From: an uncultured Pseudomonadota bacterium | GTDB lineage: Bacteria; Pseudomonadota; Gammaproteobacteria; Steroidobacterales; Steroidobacteraceae | Length of the DNA stretch: 13,082 nucleotides | Reading direction: 5' to 3' | Assembly: GCA_903910215.1 (NCBI GenBank) | Contig: CAIVYV010000295.1 | Span: 1-13,082 of the forward strand | In this document: in pieces, positions 7,372 to 13,082 of the stretch | Layout: every line of letters begins with the position of its first letter | Position numbering within the stretch: position 1 is the stretch's first letter | The notes under the pieces: model-generated | Database searches by the model: none | What the model saw: only the letters and a program-made list of their open reading frames with translations | Told to the model about the DNA's origin: nothing | Translations under genes and position numbers: made by a program

Positions 7372-7863
7372 ATGCCCGTCGATTCTGCTGCCTACCGCAA
7401 CGCCATCAGCCGTTTTCTAACTGGAGTGACGATCGTCACCACCGTAGCGGATGACAAGCCCTCAGGGCTCACGGCGACGGCTATCGCCTCGGTCACGCTC
7501 GAGCCGCCGACCCTGCTCGCCTGCCTCAACCGTCACTCGAGCACCTGCCAAGCGATCATCCAGGCCGGGCGCTTTAGCGTGAATGTGCTCGCCAACGATC
7601 AAACGGACATCGCCAAGCTCTTCGCTTCTCGAGAGATGGATAAATTCCAGCAACTGGCCGAGCTCGGCCATGGCGTCGAGACGAGTCCTTTCGGAACGCC
7701 CCACTTGATGGGTGCGCTCACCTCAATCGACTGTGCTGTATCGGCCACGACCGACGTCGGTACGCATCGGATCTTTTTCGGCGAGGTTCAGCAAGTGCGC
7801 TGCGCCGAAGGCTCACCGCTCGGTTATTTCCGCGGCGCTTTCGTCGATCCAGTCGCTCAGTAG
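7372..7863 (+). CDS. Flavin reductase-like, FMN-binding split-barrel protein
   Basis: A 163-residue protein of the flavin reductase (HpaC/PheA2-like) domain family. These proteins bind FMN or FAD and use NAD(P)H to make reduced flavin, usually for a partner monooxygenase. Family marks are the start YRNAISRFLTGVTIVTT (8-24), SGLTATAIASVTLEPPTLLACLNRHSST (31-58), the GRFSVNVLA strand (67-74) and a late GTHRIFFGEVQ (130-140). Start ATG 7372 gives the usual short N-terminus; a TTG at 7351 would add seven residues. No Shine-Dalgarno is obvious. No oxygenase gene is adjacent in an operon; the nearest flavin-dependent candidate is the LLM-class gene about 3 kb away. The stop lies 3 bp from the convergent amidase stop. 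Substrate and partner are unknown. Confidence 0.88.
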   Translation: MPVDSAAYRNAISRFLTGVTIVTTVADDKPSGLTATAIASVTLEPPTLLACLNRHSSTCQAIIQAGRFSVNVLANDQTDIAKLFASREMDKFQQLAELGHGVETSPFGTPHLMGALTSIDCAVSATTDVGTHRIFFGEVQQVRCAEGSPLGYFRGAFVDPVAQ

Positions 7864-7866
7864 AAC

Positions 7867-9285
7867 CTACACCACCAACGGCGGCAGGGGCATAGCACGC
7901 TGCTGCACCGCAGCCACGCGCAGCAAAGTTGACTCCGCATAGGGTCTGGCGACGTACTGGGTACCCATCGGCAAACCACGCGCATCGAGCCCCGCGGGAA
8001 CGGTGATCGCCGGTAATCCGAGATAATTGAAAGGTGCTGTGCAGTGAACGAGACGGCTCAGGATCTGCCACAGCGATGCACCGGCCCCCACATCCGTCTC
8101 GTCGCGGCGCGGCACCGGAATGGGCAAAGTTGGCGTCAGCAAAACATCGCAACGCGAGAACACGCGCTCGACAAAGCGTTGCAGCAGCGGAATGCGCAAC
8201 TGCAGCGCTTCGAGATACACCGCTGCAGGAATAGCGAGCCCTGTCGACGCACGCACCCTCACCTGCGGCGTATATCGCTCGCCACGCGAACGCAACCACG
8301 GCGCATGCAAGGCCGTCGCTTCCGAATAGACGATCGCCCGACTGAGCTCGGACATCTCGGCCACATCCGGCACCGTCACATCAACTTGCAGCGCCCCAGC
8401 TGCCAATAGCGCTCGCAGCGATCGATCCATCGCCTCACGTATCTCGTCGGTGGCGACATCGAAGAAATAATTTTTCGGAACACCGATACGCAGTTTGTCG
8501 ACACCCTGATGTATGGCGCTTCGGTAATCGGGTATCGGTCGCAGGCTAGCATTCGCATCGATGCCGTCGCCGCCTGCCACCACCTGCAGGATCTCGGCGA
8601 GATCCGCCGTCGTTCGCGCCATCGGGCCAATCACATCGATCGACGGCGCGAGCTTCATGCTGCCCGTGCGCGGAATCAATCCGTAGGTTGGCTTGAGGCC
8701 GACTAGTCCGTTGGCCGAGGCCGGAATACGCACGGAACCGCCCGTATCCGAGCCCAAACTGGCAAAAGCGGCGCCGCAAGCAACCGCAGCGCCAGAGCCG
8801 CTCGAAGAGCCACCGGAGATATGCTCAGGGTTCCAAGCATTGCGGCAGTCGCCGTAGGCGGCGTTGTGCCCGGTCGCACCGAGCGCGAATTCCGCCATGT
8901 TGAGCGGCCCCACTTCGAGTGCACCGGCTTGCTCCAAACGGGCGGTCGCCGTAGCGATCTGCCTTGGAGCCTGATCGAGTGCGACTTTCGATCCGTAGCG
9001 GACCACACCACCGCCACGCCCGAACATGTCCTTGTGGGCGAGTGGAACTCCCTGCAAAGCACCCACGGGCATAACGCCGCGACGGCGAGCGTCAGCCAAC
9101 ACGAGATCGGCGCGCTCTGCCCCGCGCAACAAGGTCTCGGCCTCAATCGCCAAGAAACAATTAGTCCTTTGCTGCGCTCGACGAGCACGCTCGAGTGTTT
9201 GTAGCGCCAACTCATTCGCCGAGATCGAACCGGATCTCAAGGCCGCAACCGCATCGAACAAGCTCTCGGGATAGGTCGCGCTCAC
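7867..9285 (-). CDS. Amidase signature family enzyme (GatA/AtzE-like)
   Basis: A 472-residue amidase-signature hydrolase, cleaving a C-N amide bond through a Lys-cisSer-Ser triad. The triad is visible: K85 in GVPLAHKDMFGR, S160 in ISGGSSSGSG and S184 in SDTGGSVRIPAS, followed by GLVGLKPTYGLIPRTG. Start GTG 9285 is supported by a GAGGGAG Shine-Dalgarno (about 9292-9298) and by the GTGA overlap with the stop of the small upstream gene, which couples their translation. The protein resembles the stand-alone amidases annotated as GatA-like. It is not obviously the tRNA amidotransferase subunit, because no gatB is present and the partner is an unusual small protein. The substrate cannot be predicted. 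No signal peptide is seen, so it is probably cytoplasmic. It converges on the flavin reductase gene with a 3-bp gap. Confidence 0.92.
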   Translation of the reverse strand: MSATYPESLFDAVAALRSGSISANELALQTLERARRAQQRTNCFLAIEAETLLRGAERADLVLADARRRGVMPVGALQGVPLAHKDMFGRGGGVVRYGSKVALDQAPRQIATATARLEQAGALEVGPLNMAEFALGATGHNAAYGDCRNAWNPEHISGGSSSGSGAAVACGAAFASLGSDTGGSVRIPASANGLVGLKPTYGLIPRTGSMKLAPSIDVIGPMARTTADLAEILQVVAGGDGIDANASLRPIPDYRSAIHQGVDKLRIGVPKNYFFDVATDEIREAMDRSLRALLAAGALQVDVTVPDVAEMSELSRAIVYSEATALHAPWLRSRGERYTPQVRVRASTGLAIPAAVYLEALQLRIPLLQRFVERVFSRCDVLLTPTLPIPVPRRDETDVGAGASLWQILSRLVHCTAPFNYLGLPAITVPAGLDARGLPMGTQYVARPYAESTLLRVAAVQQRAMPLPPLVV

Positions 9286-9548
9286 GGCGATTCTCCCTCG
9301 GCCAGCTCGACGGCGAGCGCTTCGAGCACCTGCAAATAGTCCGAAGGTTCGCCCTCAAAGGTCACGCCGGGTTCGACCTGATGCGAACTCGCATGCACGG
9401 CCGCAATCGCCGCAGCCGCCCCGCCCGCGATGCGCTCGGCCATCGCCGTATCGAGGATGGGAACGTGTACCAGCGCCGCCAAGCCTTCGACCATATCGGC
9501 AGACAGCACGAACGATTCGGTAGGAGTGCTCGATTTTGGTTGCGACAC
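9282..9548 (-). CDS. Small GatC/AtzG-like protein, putative amidase partner subunit
   Basis: An 88-residue protein if started at GTG 9548, or 104 residues from ATG 9596, which would overlap the start of the divergent amine oxidase; I chose 9548 to avoid that overlap, and the start is uncertain. The core reads LSADMVEGLAALVHVPILDTAMAERIAGGAAAAIAAV..., then an acidic EPGVTFEGEPSDYLQVLEALAVELAEG tail. The helical alanine-rich core and position resemble AtzG, a small GatC-like subunit that stabilises the amidase AtzE, where the small gene likewise sits directly before the amidase gene. Its TGA overlaps the amidase GTG start by 4 bp, implying equimolar, coupled synthesis. Similarity is judged by eye and is weak; it could be an unrelated small helical protein. 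Confidence 0.6.
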   Translation of the reverse strand: MSQPKSSTPTESFVLSADMVEGLAALVHVPILDTAMAERIAGGAAAAIAAVHASSHQVEPGVTFEGEPSDYLQVLEALAVELAEGESP

Positions 9549-9594
9549 GATCGACTCACGGACGAATGGAAAGTGCCATGTTAGCGTCTGTCGC

Positions 9595-10974
9595 ATGCTG
9601 CACCCAACCACGGATACCGACGTCCTCGTCATCGGTGCTGGCCTCTCGGGTCTCGAGACGGCACTCACCCTGCAAGAAGCAGGGCTGACAGTCACAGTCC
9701 TCGAGGGGCGCAGTCGAATCGGCGGCAGGCTCTACACACTCGATCATGTGCCAGGCAAACCGGAGGTCGGTGGCAACACCGTCTCTCGCGCCTACGGACG
9801 TGTGATCGCGGCCAGTTCTCGCTATGGCGTGCCGCTTCGCGACGAATCGCCTCGCTACGCCGCTTTTCCCGACACGCAGGCGCTCTTCGTCGGCGGTCGC
9901 GCTATTGATTCCGCTGCTTGGGCGCAGCACCCGGCCAATCCGTTCGTCGGCAACGAACGCTCGCTACTGCCCGCAGCCTGGGGTCGTACGGTACTGCGCC
10001 GTTATCGACCATTCGATGATCTCGAAAACTGGCACCAACCGCAGCACACAGATCTCGATGTTTCGGTCCATGATTTCCTGCGTGCACGCGGTGCGACGCC
10101 GGCAGCCATTCGACTCGGCTACGAAACTAATATGCCGTACGGGACAGAGTCGTCGCACGATGTGTCGATCCTGCAGTTGGCCTTCGTGGATCACTGGCAG
10201 CGCATCAATCAGCGGCAACTCGGCGCCGGAGAGCGCTTCGTCGGTGTTTTCGAGGGTGGCAATCAGCGGCTCCCGATCGCGATGGCGAAACGACTACGCG
10301 GCGACTTGCTACTTGCTCGCCATGTCGTTGCCATCGAGCAGACCAAAGAAACCGTTCTAGTGCGTTGCTCGGATGGCTCACGACACCGCGCTCGGGCCGT
10401 GGTCAGCTCCATGCCATTCGCGACCTTGCGGCATGTGCATCTGGATCCATTACCGCAACCCTTGCAGAACCGCGCCATCCAGACCTTGGGCGCTAAGCCG
10501 ATCACGCAGTTCCATCTGCTGCCACGTAGACCTTTCTGGGAAGACGATGGCTTGAGCCCTGCATTCTGGACCGACGGACTCGCCGGATCGGTGCTCGCCA
10601 ATCGTGATCCGCAGAATCACAAAACCGTCACGAGCCTCACGGTCTGGTGTAGCGCTGCCAACGCCCGCTTTCTCGACCGCTTTAACGAAGCGGATGCAGC
10701 ACGCCTGATCATCGAGGATATCGAGCGCCTGCGCCCCGCTGCGCGCGGCGCGCTTGAAGTCGCGGCAGTTCACTCCTGGGAGCGTGATCCGCATGCCGCC
10801 GGAACTTGGGCCATTTTCAGACCGGGCCAAGTCGCGCTCACGAGTCATCTCGCCAAGCCGCACGACAAGCTGTTCTTTTGCGGGGAACACACCGCGATTG
10901 CAGCGCGCGGCATGGAAGCCGCGCTCGAATCAGCCGAACGCGTCAGCCTCGAGGTGCTCGAAAGTGTGGGATGA
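9595..10974 (+). CDS. FAD-dependent amine oxidase-family oxidoreductase
   Basis: A 459-residue flavoprotein of the flavin monoamine oxidase/phytoene desaturase superfamily. The N-terminus has the FAD dinucleotide-binding fold DVLVIGAGLSGLETA (G14, G16, G19) with E37 at the end of the second strand and the RIGGR motif (41-45). The C-terminus has the second FAD contact KLFFCGEHTAIAARGMEAALESAERVSLEVL (from residue 425). These enzymes oxidise amines or related C-N or C-C bonds and reduce O2 or another acceptor; the substrate here is unknown. No signal peptide or membrane anchor is seen, so it is probably cytoplasmic. Start ATG 9595 lies nine residues before the Rossmann strand, which is typical; the frame is open further left but that part is antisense to the small amidase-partner gene. 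No Shine-Dalgarno is evident. The 3' end overlaps the convergent LLM gene by 32 bp. Confidence 0.9.
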   Translation: MLHPTTDTDVLVIGAGLSGLETALTLQEAGLTVTVLEGRSRIGGRLYTLDHVPGKPEVGGNTVSRAYGRVIAASSRYGVPLRDESPRYAAFPDTQALFVGGRAIDSAAWAQHPANPFVGNERSLLPAAWGRTVLRRYRPFDDLENWHQPQHTDLDVSVHDFLRARGATPAAIRLGYETNMPYGTESSHDVSILQLAFVDHWQRINQRQLGAGERFVGVFEGGNQRLPIAMAKRLRGDLLLARHVVAIEQTKETVLVRCSDGSRHRARAVVSSMPFATLRHVHLDPLPQPLQNRAIQTLGAKPITQFHLLPRRPFWEDDGLSPAFWTDGLAGSVLANRDPQNHKTVTSLTVWCSAANARFLDRFNEADAARLIIEDIERLRPAARGALEVAAVHSWERDPHAAGTWAIFRPGQVALTSHLAKPHDKLFFCGEHTAIAARGMEAALESAERVSLEVLESVG

Positions 10975-12007
10975 CTTCGGTCGCGTATAACCTTGCCTGC
11001 TGCACCATGGCCTCCTGCCTCGCTCCGTGCGGATGGGGAACAGGCGACCCACCCAGTTGGTAGACATGGTCGAGCCCCATGTCGAGCAAGGCACCGAGGC
11101 GAGCGCGGCACTTAGCCGGTGAGCCGCAGATCGAAAACCAATCGACGAATTCATCGGGCACGCCCTTGAGGTGACTGCCCTCTTCCTGCGCGTGATGCTT
11201 CATGTCGTAGCCGGTTTGCATCTGCGCCGCGAGCCCTTTGAGTTGCTCGGGCAGATGATCGAGCGGCGCATTTTTCATGCCTGCAAAGTGCGCAACCATC
11301 CCTGAGATCATGCGGCCAAGATTGATGGCGCGCTGCTCATCCTCATCGCAGACCAAATTGACATACGCACCGATCCGCACTGAATCGCGCGGGCGACCCG
11401 TTTCTTTGAGACGAGCGAGCGCCACATCCATGGCCCATTGAATACGCTCCGGCGCACTGCCGACGGCGAAGCTCACTCGGTCACCGACATCCACCGCCAT
11501 GGCGATCGTCTGCGGACCGGTACAAGCTACATCGACTACGACCGGATCGACCTTAAGCGAGTCGTACCAGCGCAATCGTGATGGCGTGCCATTACGGTCG
11601 ATGGTCTCGCCGCGTGTATAAGCTTGCAGACGCTGGACAAACGTACGCAACTGATTGGTTGTGCCGTTTGGGATGCCGATGTGCGCGGCAGACGAGTCGC
11701 CGCGGCCGATGCCGCAGATCACTCTACCTTTGGATTCCGCTTGCAACGTGGCAAGCGCGCAGGCCGTTACGGCGGCATCACGAGTCACTGGGTTGGTCAC
11801 ACCAGTCCCTAGACGCAGGCGAGTCGTAGTCTGGGCCGCCAGCGCCAGCTGGGCGAACGGGTCCGGACTCAAGTTCTGTGTGTCAGGGCACAGCAACATG
11901 TCGAAGCCGAGGTCTTCAATCTGCTTGGCGAGGCGTGCCGTGTAGCCCGGGGAGGCTTCCATGACGATCCCAAACTCTGGGCCCGGGAACCGATCAGCTT
12001 GCGTCAT
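10943..12007 (-). CDS. LLM-class flavin- or F420-dependent oxidoreductase
   Basis: A 354-residue luciferase-like monooxygenase-superfamily protein (TIM barrel). The segment FGIVMEASPGYTARLAKQIEDLGFDMLLCPDT (12-42), then RLRLGTGVTNPVTRDAAVTACALATLQAESKGRVICGIGRGDSS (about 63-106), is characteristic of the group annotated as F420-dependent oxidoreductases. The late ICGSPAKCRARLGALLDMGLDHVY matches the family's C-terminal helix region. Whether it uses F420 or FMN cannot be read from sequence; F420 is uncommon in gammaproteobacteria, so FMN is a live alternative. ATG 12007 is the only sensible start and has only a weak TTGAG upstream. The 127-bp region between this gene and the divergent SYLF gene must hold both promoters. 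Its last 32 bases overlap the end of the amine oxidase gene. Confidence 0.88.
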   Translation of the reverse strand: MTQADRFPGPEFGIVMEASPGYTARLAKQIEDLGFDMLLCPDTQNLSPDPFAQLALAAQTTTRLRLGTGVTNPVTRDAAVTACALATLQAESKGRVICGIGRGDSSAAHIGIPNGTTNQLRTFVQRLQAYTRGETIDRNGTPSRLRWYDSLKVDPVVVDVACTGPQTIAMAVDVGDRVSFAVGSAPERIQWAMDVALARLKETGRPRDSVRIGAYVNLVCDEDEQRAINLGRMISGMVAHFAGMKNAPLDHLPEQLKGLAAQMQTGYDMKHHAQEEGSHLKGVPDEFVDWFSICGSPAKCRARLGALLDMGLDHVYQLGGSPVPHPHGARQEAMVQQARLYATEVIPHFRAPRG

Positions 12008-12088
12008 GTCTCAACTCAATATGGGAGGCAGGTGCCCCGATGATGAAGTGTAACCTCTCGGTAAAAGCGCTAGCATTCGCCTTTCGGT

Positions 12089-12112
12089 CAAGACATCGGC
12101 CAAGACATTGGC
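12089..12112. repeat. 12-bp tandem repeat in the LLM/SYLF intergenic region
   Basis: CAAGACATCGGC followed immediately by CAAGACATTGGC, differing at one base. It lies 22 bp upstream of the SYLF start codon and about 80 bp upstream of the divergent LLM gene. Its position suits a regulator site made of two direct half-sites, but no known motif is recognised. Confidence 0.55.
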
Positions 12113-12134
12113 TTGCATACGGAGTTCGTCGACC

Positions 12135-12710
12135 ATGAAGTTGTTATCGCGTGGATTTTTCTGGAGTTTTATCGCCCTGTTCGCGCTCGTCGGACAGGCA
12201 CGGGCTGACGACTACTCGAAGACTATAGAGCTCTTCAAGAATGCGGGCGAAAGCGCTGACTTTTTCCAAAAGAGTTACGCCTACGCGGTGTTTCCGACCA
12301 TCGGCAAAGCGGGACTCGGCATCGGCGGAGCCGGTGGCACGGGCCGCGTCTACGAGAAAGGAAACTATGTTGGCGACGTATCGATGTCGCAGATTAGCGT
12401 TGGCTTTCAGGCGGGTGGCCAAGCCTACAGCCAGATCGTTTTTCTGCAGGATAAGCGCGCCTTCGATGAGTTCACCTCCGGCGAGTTCGCCTTCGGCGCA
12501 GGCGTAGGCGCCATCGCCATCACGGCCTCGGCCAGTGCATCGGCGGGCACTACCGGCGCCACCGCCGCAGCGAGCGGTGGCAAGCGCGACGCCACGACCA
12601 CGGGCAACTACTACAAGGGCATGGCGGTGTTCACCATCGCCAAAGGTGGCCTGATGTACGAAGCCTCTCTCGCCGGCCAAAAATATTCTTACAAGCCGCG
12701 CAAGAAATAG
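12135..12710 (+). CDS. Secreted SYLF-domain (Ysc84-type) lipid-binding protein
   Basis: A 191-residue protein with a clear Sec signal peptide: MKLLSR, a hydrophobic core, then ARA before DD, with predicted cleavage after residue 24. The rest matches the SYLF/Ysc84 domain: SADFFQKSYAYAVFPTIGKAGLGIGGAGGTGRVYEKG (40-76), MSQISVGFQAGGQAYSQIVFLQDKRAFDEFTSGEFAFGAG (84-122) and KGGLMYEASLAGQKYSY near the end. SYLF domains bind phosphoinositides in eukaryotes; the bacterial role is unsettled, and here it would be periplasmic. Residues 127-157 form a low-complexity Ala/Ser/Thr/Gly loop between two conserved strands. ATG 12135 is chosen because GGAG lies ten bases upstream (12121-12124) and the signal peptide starts there; a TTG at 12108 would add nine residues before it. 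It is probably monocistronic, facing phhA tail to tail with a 29-bp gap. Confidence 0.92.
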   Translation: MKLLSRGFFWSFIALFALVGQARADDYSKTIELFKNAGESADFFQKSYAYAVFPTIGKAGLGIGGAGGTGRVYEKGNYVGDVSMSQISVGFQAGGQAYSQIVFLQDKRAFDEFTSGEFAFGAGVGAIAITASASASAGTTGATAAASGGKRDATTTGNYYKGMAVFTIAKGGLMYEASLAGQKYSYKPRKK

Positions 12711-12730
12711 CGCTGCGATCGTTTCGCCGG

Positions 12731-12756
12731 ACGCCGAGCCTACACGGGCTCGGCGT
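12731..12756. terminator. Bidirectional hairpin between SYLF gene and phhA
   Basis: ACGCCGAGCC and GGCTCGGCGT form a perfect 10-bp GC-rich stem with a 6-base loop. It starts 20 bases after the SYLF stop and overlaps the last codons and stop of the convergent phhA gene (stop in the stem-loop at 12742-12740). Neither flank has a T-run, so termination efficiency is uncertain, but placement between convergent genes fits a shared 3'-end structure. Confidence 0.6.
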
Positions 12757-13082
12757 TCGAACCGCGCCCACCACGCAGTTCGTACTCCTGCGTGCCGCGA
12801 TGATAGATGTGATCCGTATCGAGAGCGGCTGTCTTCGCGTAGATGAATCCCGGCGCGATCGACTCATAGATAGGCTCGAAGCCGCGCTGCTCGGTCATGT
12901 GGAAGAGCTCGGCGAAGGACTCGATCACGAAGTAGGTCGACTGCAGATCGGAGATCTCGTAATCGGTGCGCATCACCCGATCCACGTTGAGGTGGATGCG
13001 GTGCGGCGAGCATCCCTCGAGCGCGAACACGGTCTCGGTGGGGCCTGAGAGGACCCCGGCGCCATAGATACGCAGCGCGCCC
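12740..13082 (-). CDS. phhA: Phenylalanine 4-monooxygenase, C-terminal part (partial)
   Basis: The frame is open to the right edge of the window, giving the last 113 residues of a protein that begins outside. It reads GALRIYGAGVLSGPTETVFALE, then DRVMRTDYEISDLQSTYFVIESFAELF, then a tail ending near EYELRGGRGSNAEPV. This is the C-terminal core of bacterial tetrahydropterin-dependent phenylalanine hydroxylase: the YGAG(I/V)LSS-like segment and the RVMRTxYxIxDxQxxYFVI(D/E)SFxxL block are diagnostic. The enzyme converts phenylalanine to tyrosine using Fe(II), tetrahydrobiopterin and O2. The His-His-Glu iron ligands lie in the missing N-terminal part, so activity cannot be judged here. The tail after the core is about 45 residues (QRGFEPIYESIAP onwards), similar to PhhA proteins with a C-terminal extension. 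Confidence 0.93.
   Translation of the reverse strand, partial: GALRIYGAGVLSGPTETVFALEGCSPHRIHLNVDRVMRTDYEISDLQSTYFVIESFAELFHMTEQRGFEPIYESIAPGFIYAKTAALDTDHIYHRGTQEYELRGGRGSNAEPV

Noticed and set aside
7718..8299. Open frame of 193 codons on the minus strand
   Set aside because: Mostly an out-of-frame shadow of the amidase gene, which has its full catalytic triad in the other frame; Arg/Cys/Ala-rich with no family features.
12105..12120. Possible sigma-54-like promoter (TTGGCTTGCATAC) before the SYLF gene
   Set aside because: The GG and GC elements are not at the required spacing; the resemblance is only to the TTGCA half.

Overview
This window looks like chromosome from a moderately GC-rich gammaproteobacterium. 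The evidence is TolC, Kdo transferase (WaaA), Kdo kinase (KdkA) and a GT9 heptosyltransferase side by side, plus a full-length GlnE of the enteric type. The waaA/kdkA/tolC neighbourhood, together with a DUF6165 protein and a zf-CHCC protein, suggests the Xanthomonadales/Nevskiales (Steroidobacter-like) side of the class; that placement is an inference. No tRNA, rRNA, IS element, prophage, CRISPR array or toxin-antitoxin module is visible, and no gene is clearly foreign. Gene density is very high and no stretch over 300 bases lacks a gene.

Layout, left to right. (1) 1-4166 is envelope/LPS: the 3' end of tolC (+); kdkA then waaA (- strand, transcribed leftward); then, divergently, a GT9 heptosyltransferase and a DUF6165 gene coupled by an ATGA overlap (+). 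Together these genes would add Kdo to lipid A, phosphorylate it and add heptose. (2) 4174-7219 is the - strand pair glnE, then a 64-residue zf-CHCC protein. GlnE switches glutamine synthetase on and off by (de)adenylylation. An intrinsic terminator-like hairpin lies about 17 bases upstream of the glnE start codon. (3) 7372-12007 is accessory small-molecule and redox metabolism: a flavin reductase (+), a small GatC/AtzG-like protein coupled by a GTGA overlap to an amidase-signature enzyme (-), a flavin amine oxidase (+) and an LLM-class flavin/F420-type oxidoreductase (-). (4) 12135-13082 holds a secreted SYLF-domain protein (+) and the C-terminal part of phenylalanine 4-monooxygenase (-), which runs off the window.

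Organisation: the strand flips after almost every one or two genes. All five convergent junctions are extremely tight: tolC/waaA overlap by 4 bp, DUF6165/zf-CHCC have a 7-bp gap, flavin reductase/amidase a 3-bp gap, amine oxidase/LLM overlap by 32 bp, and SYLF/phhA have a 29-bp gap. The divergent kdkA/GT9 starts are only 24 bp apart, so some promoters must lie inside neighbouring coding regions.

I see no convincing new multi-gene system. The most worthwhile second looks are the terminator-like hairpin in the glnE leader, the predicted heterodimeric amidase, the DUF6165 gene coupled to the heptosyltransferase, and two short tandem repeats, one in the SYLF promoter region and one at the 3' end of the zf-CHCC gene.
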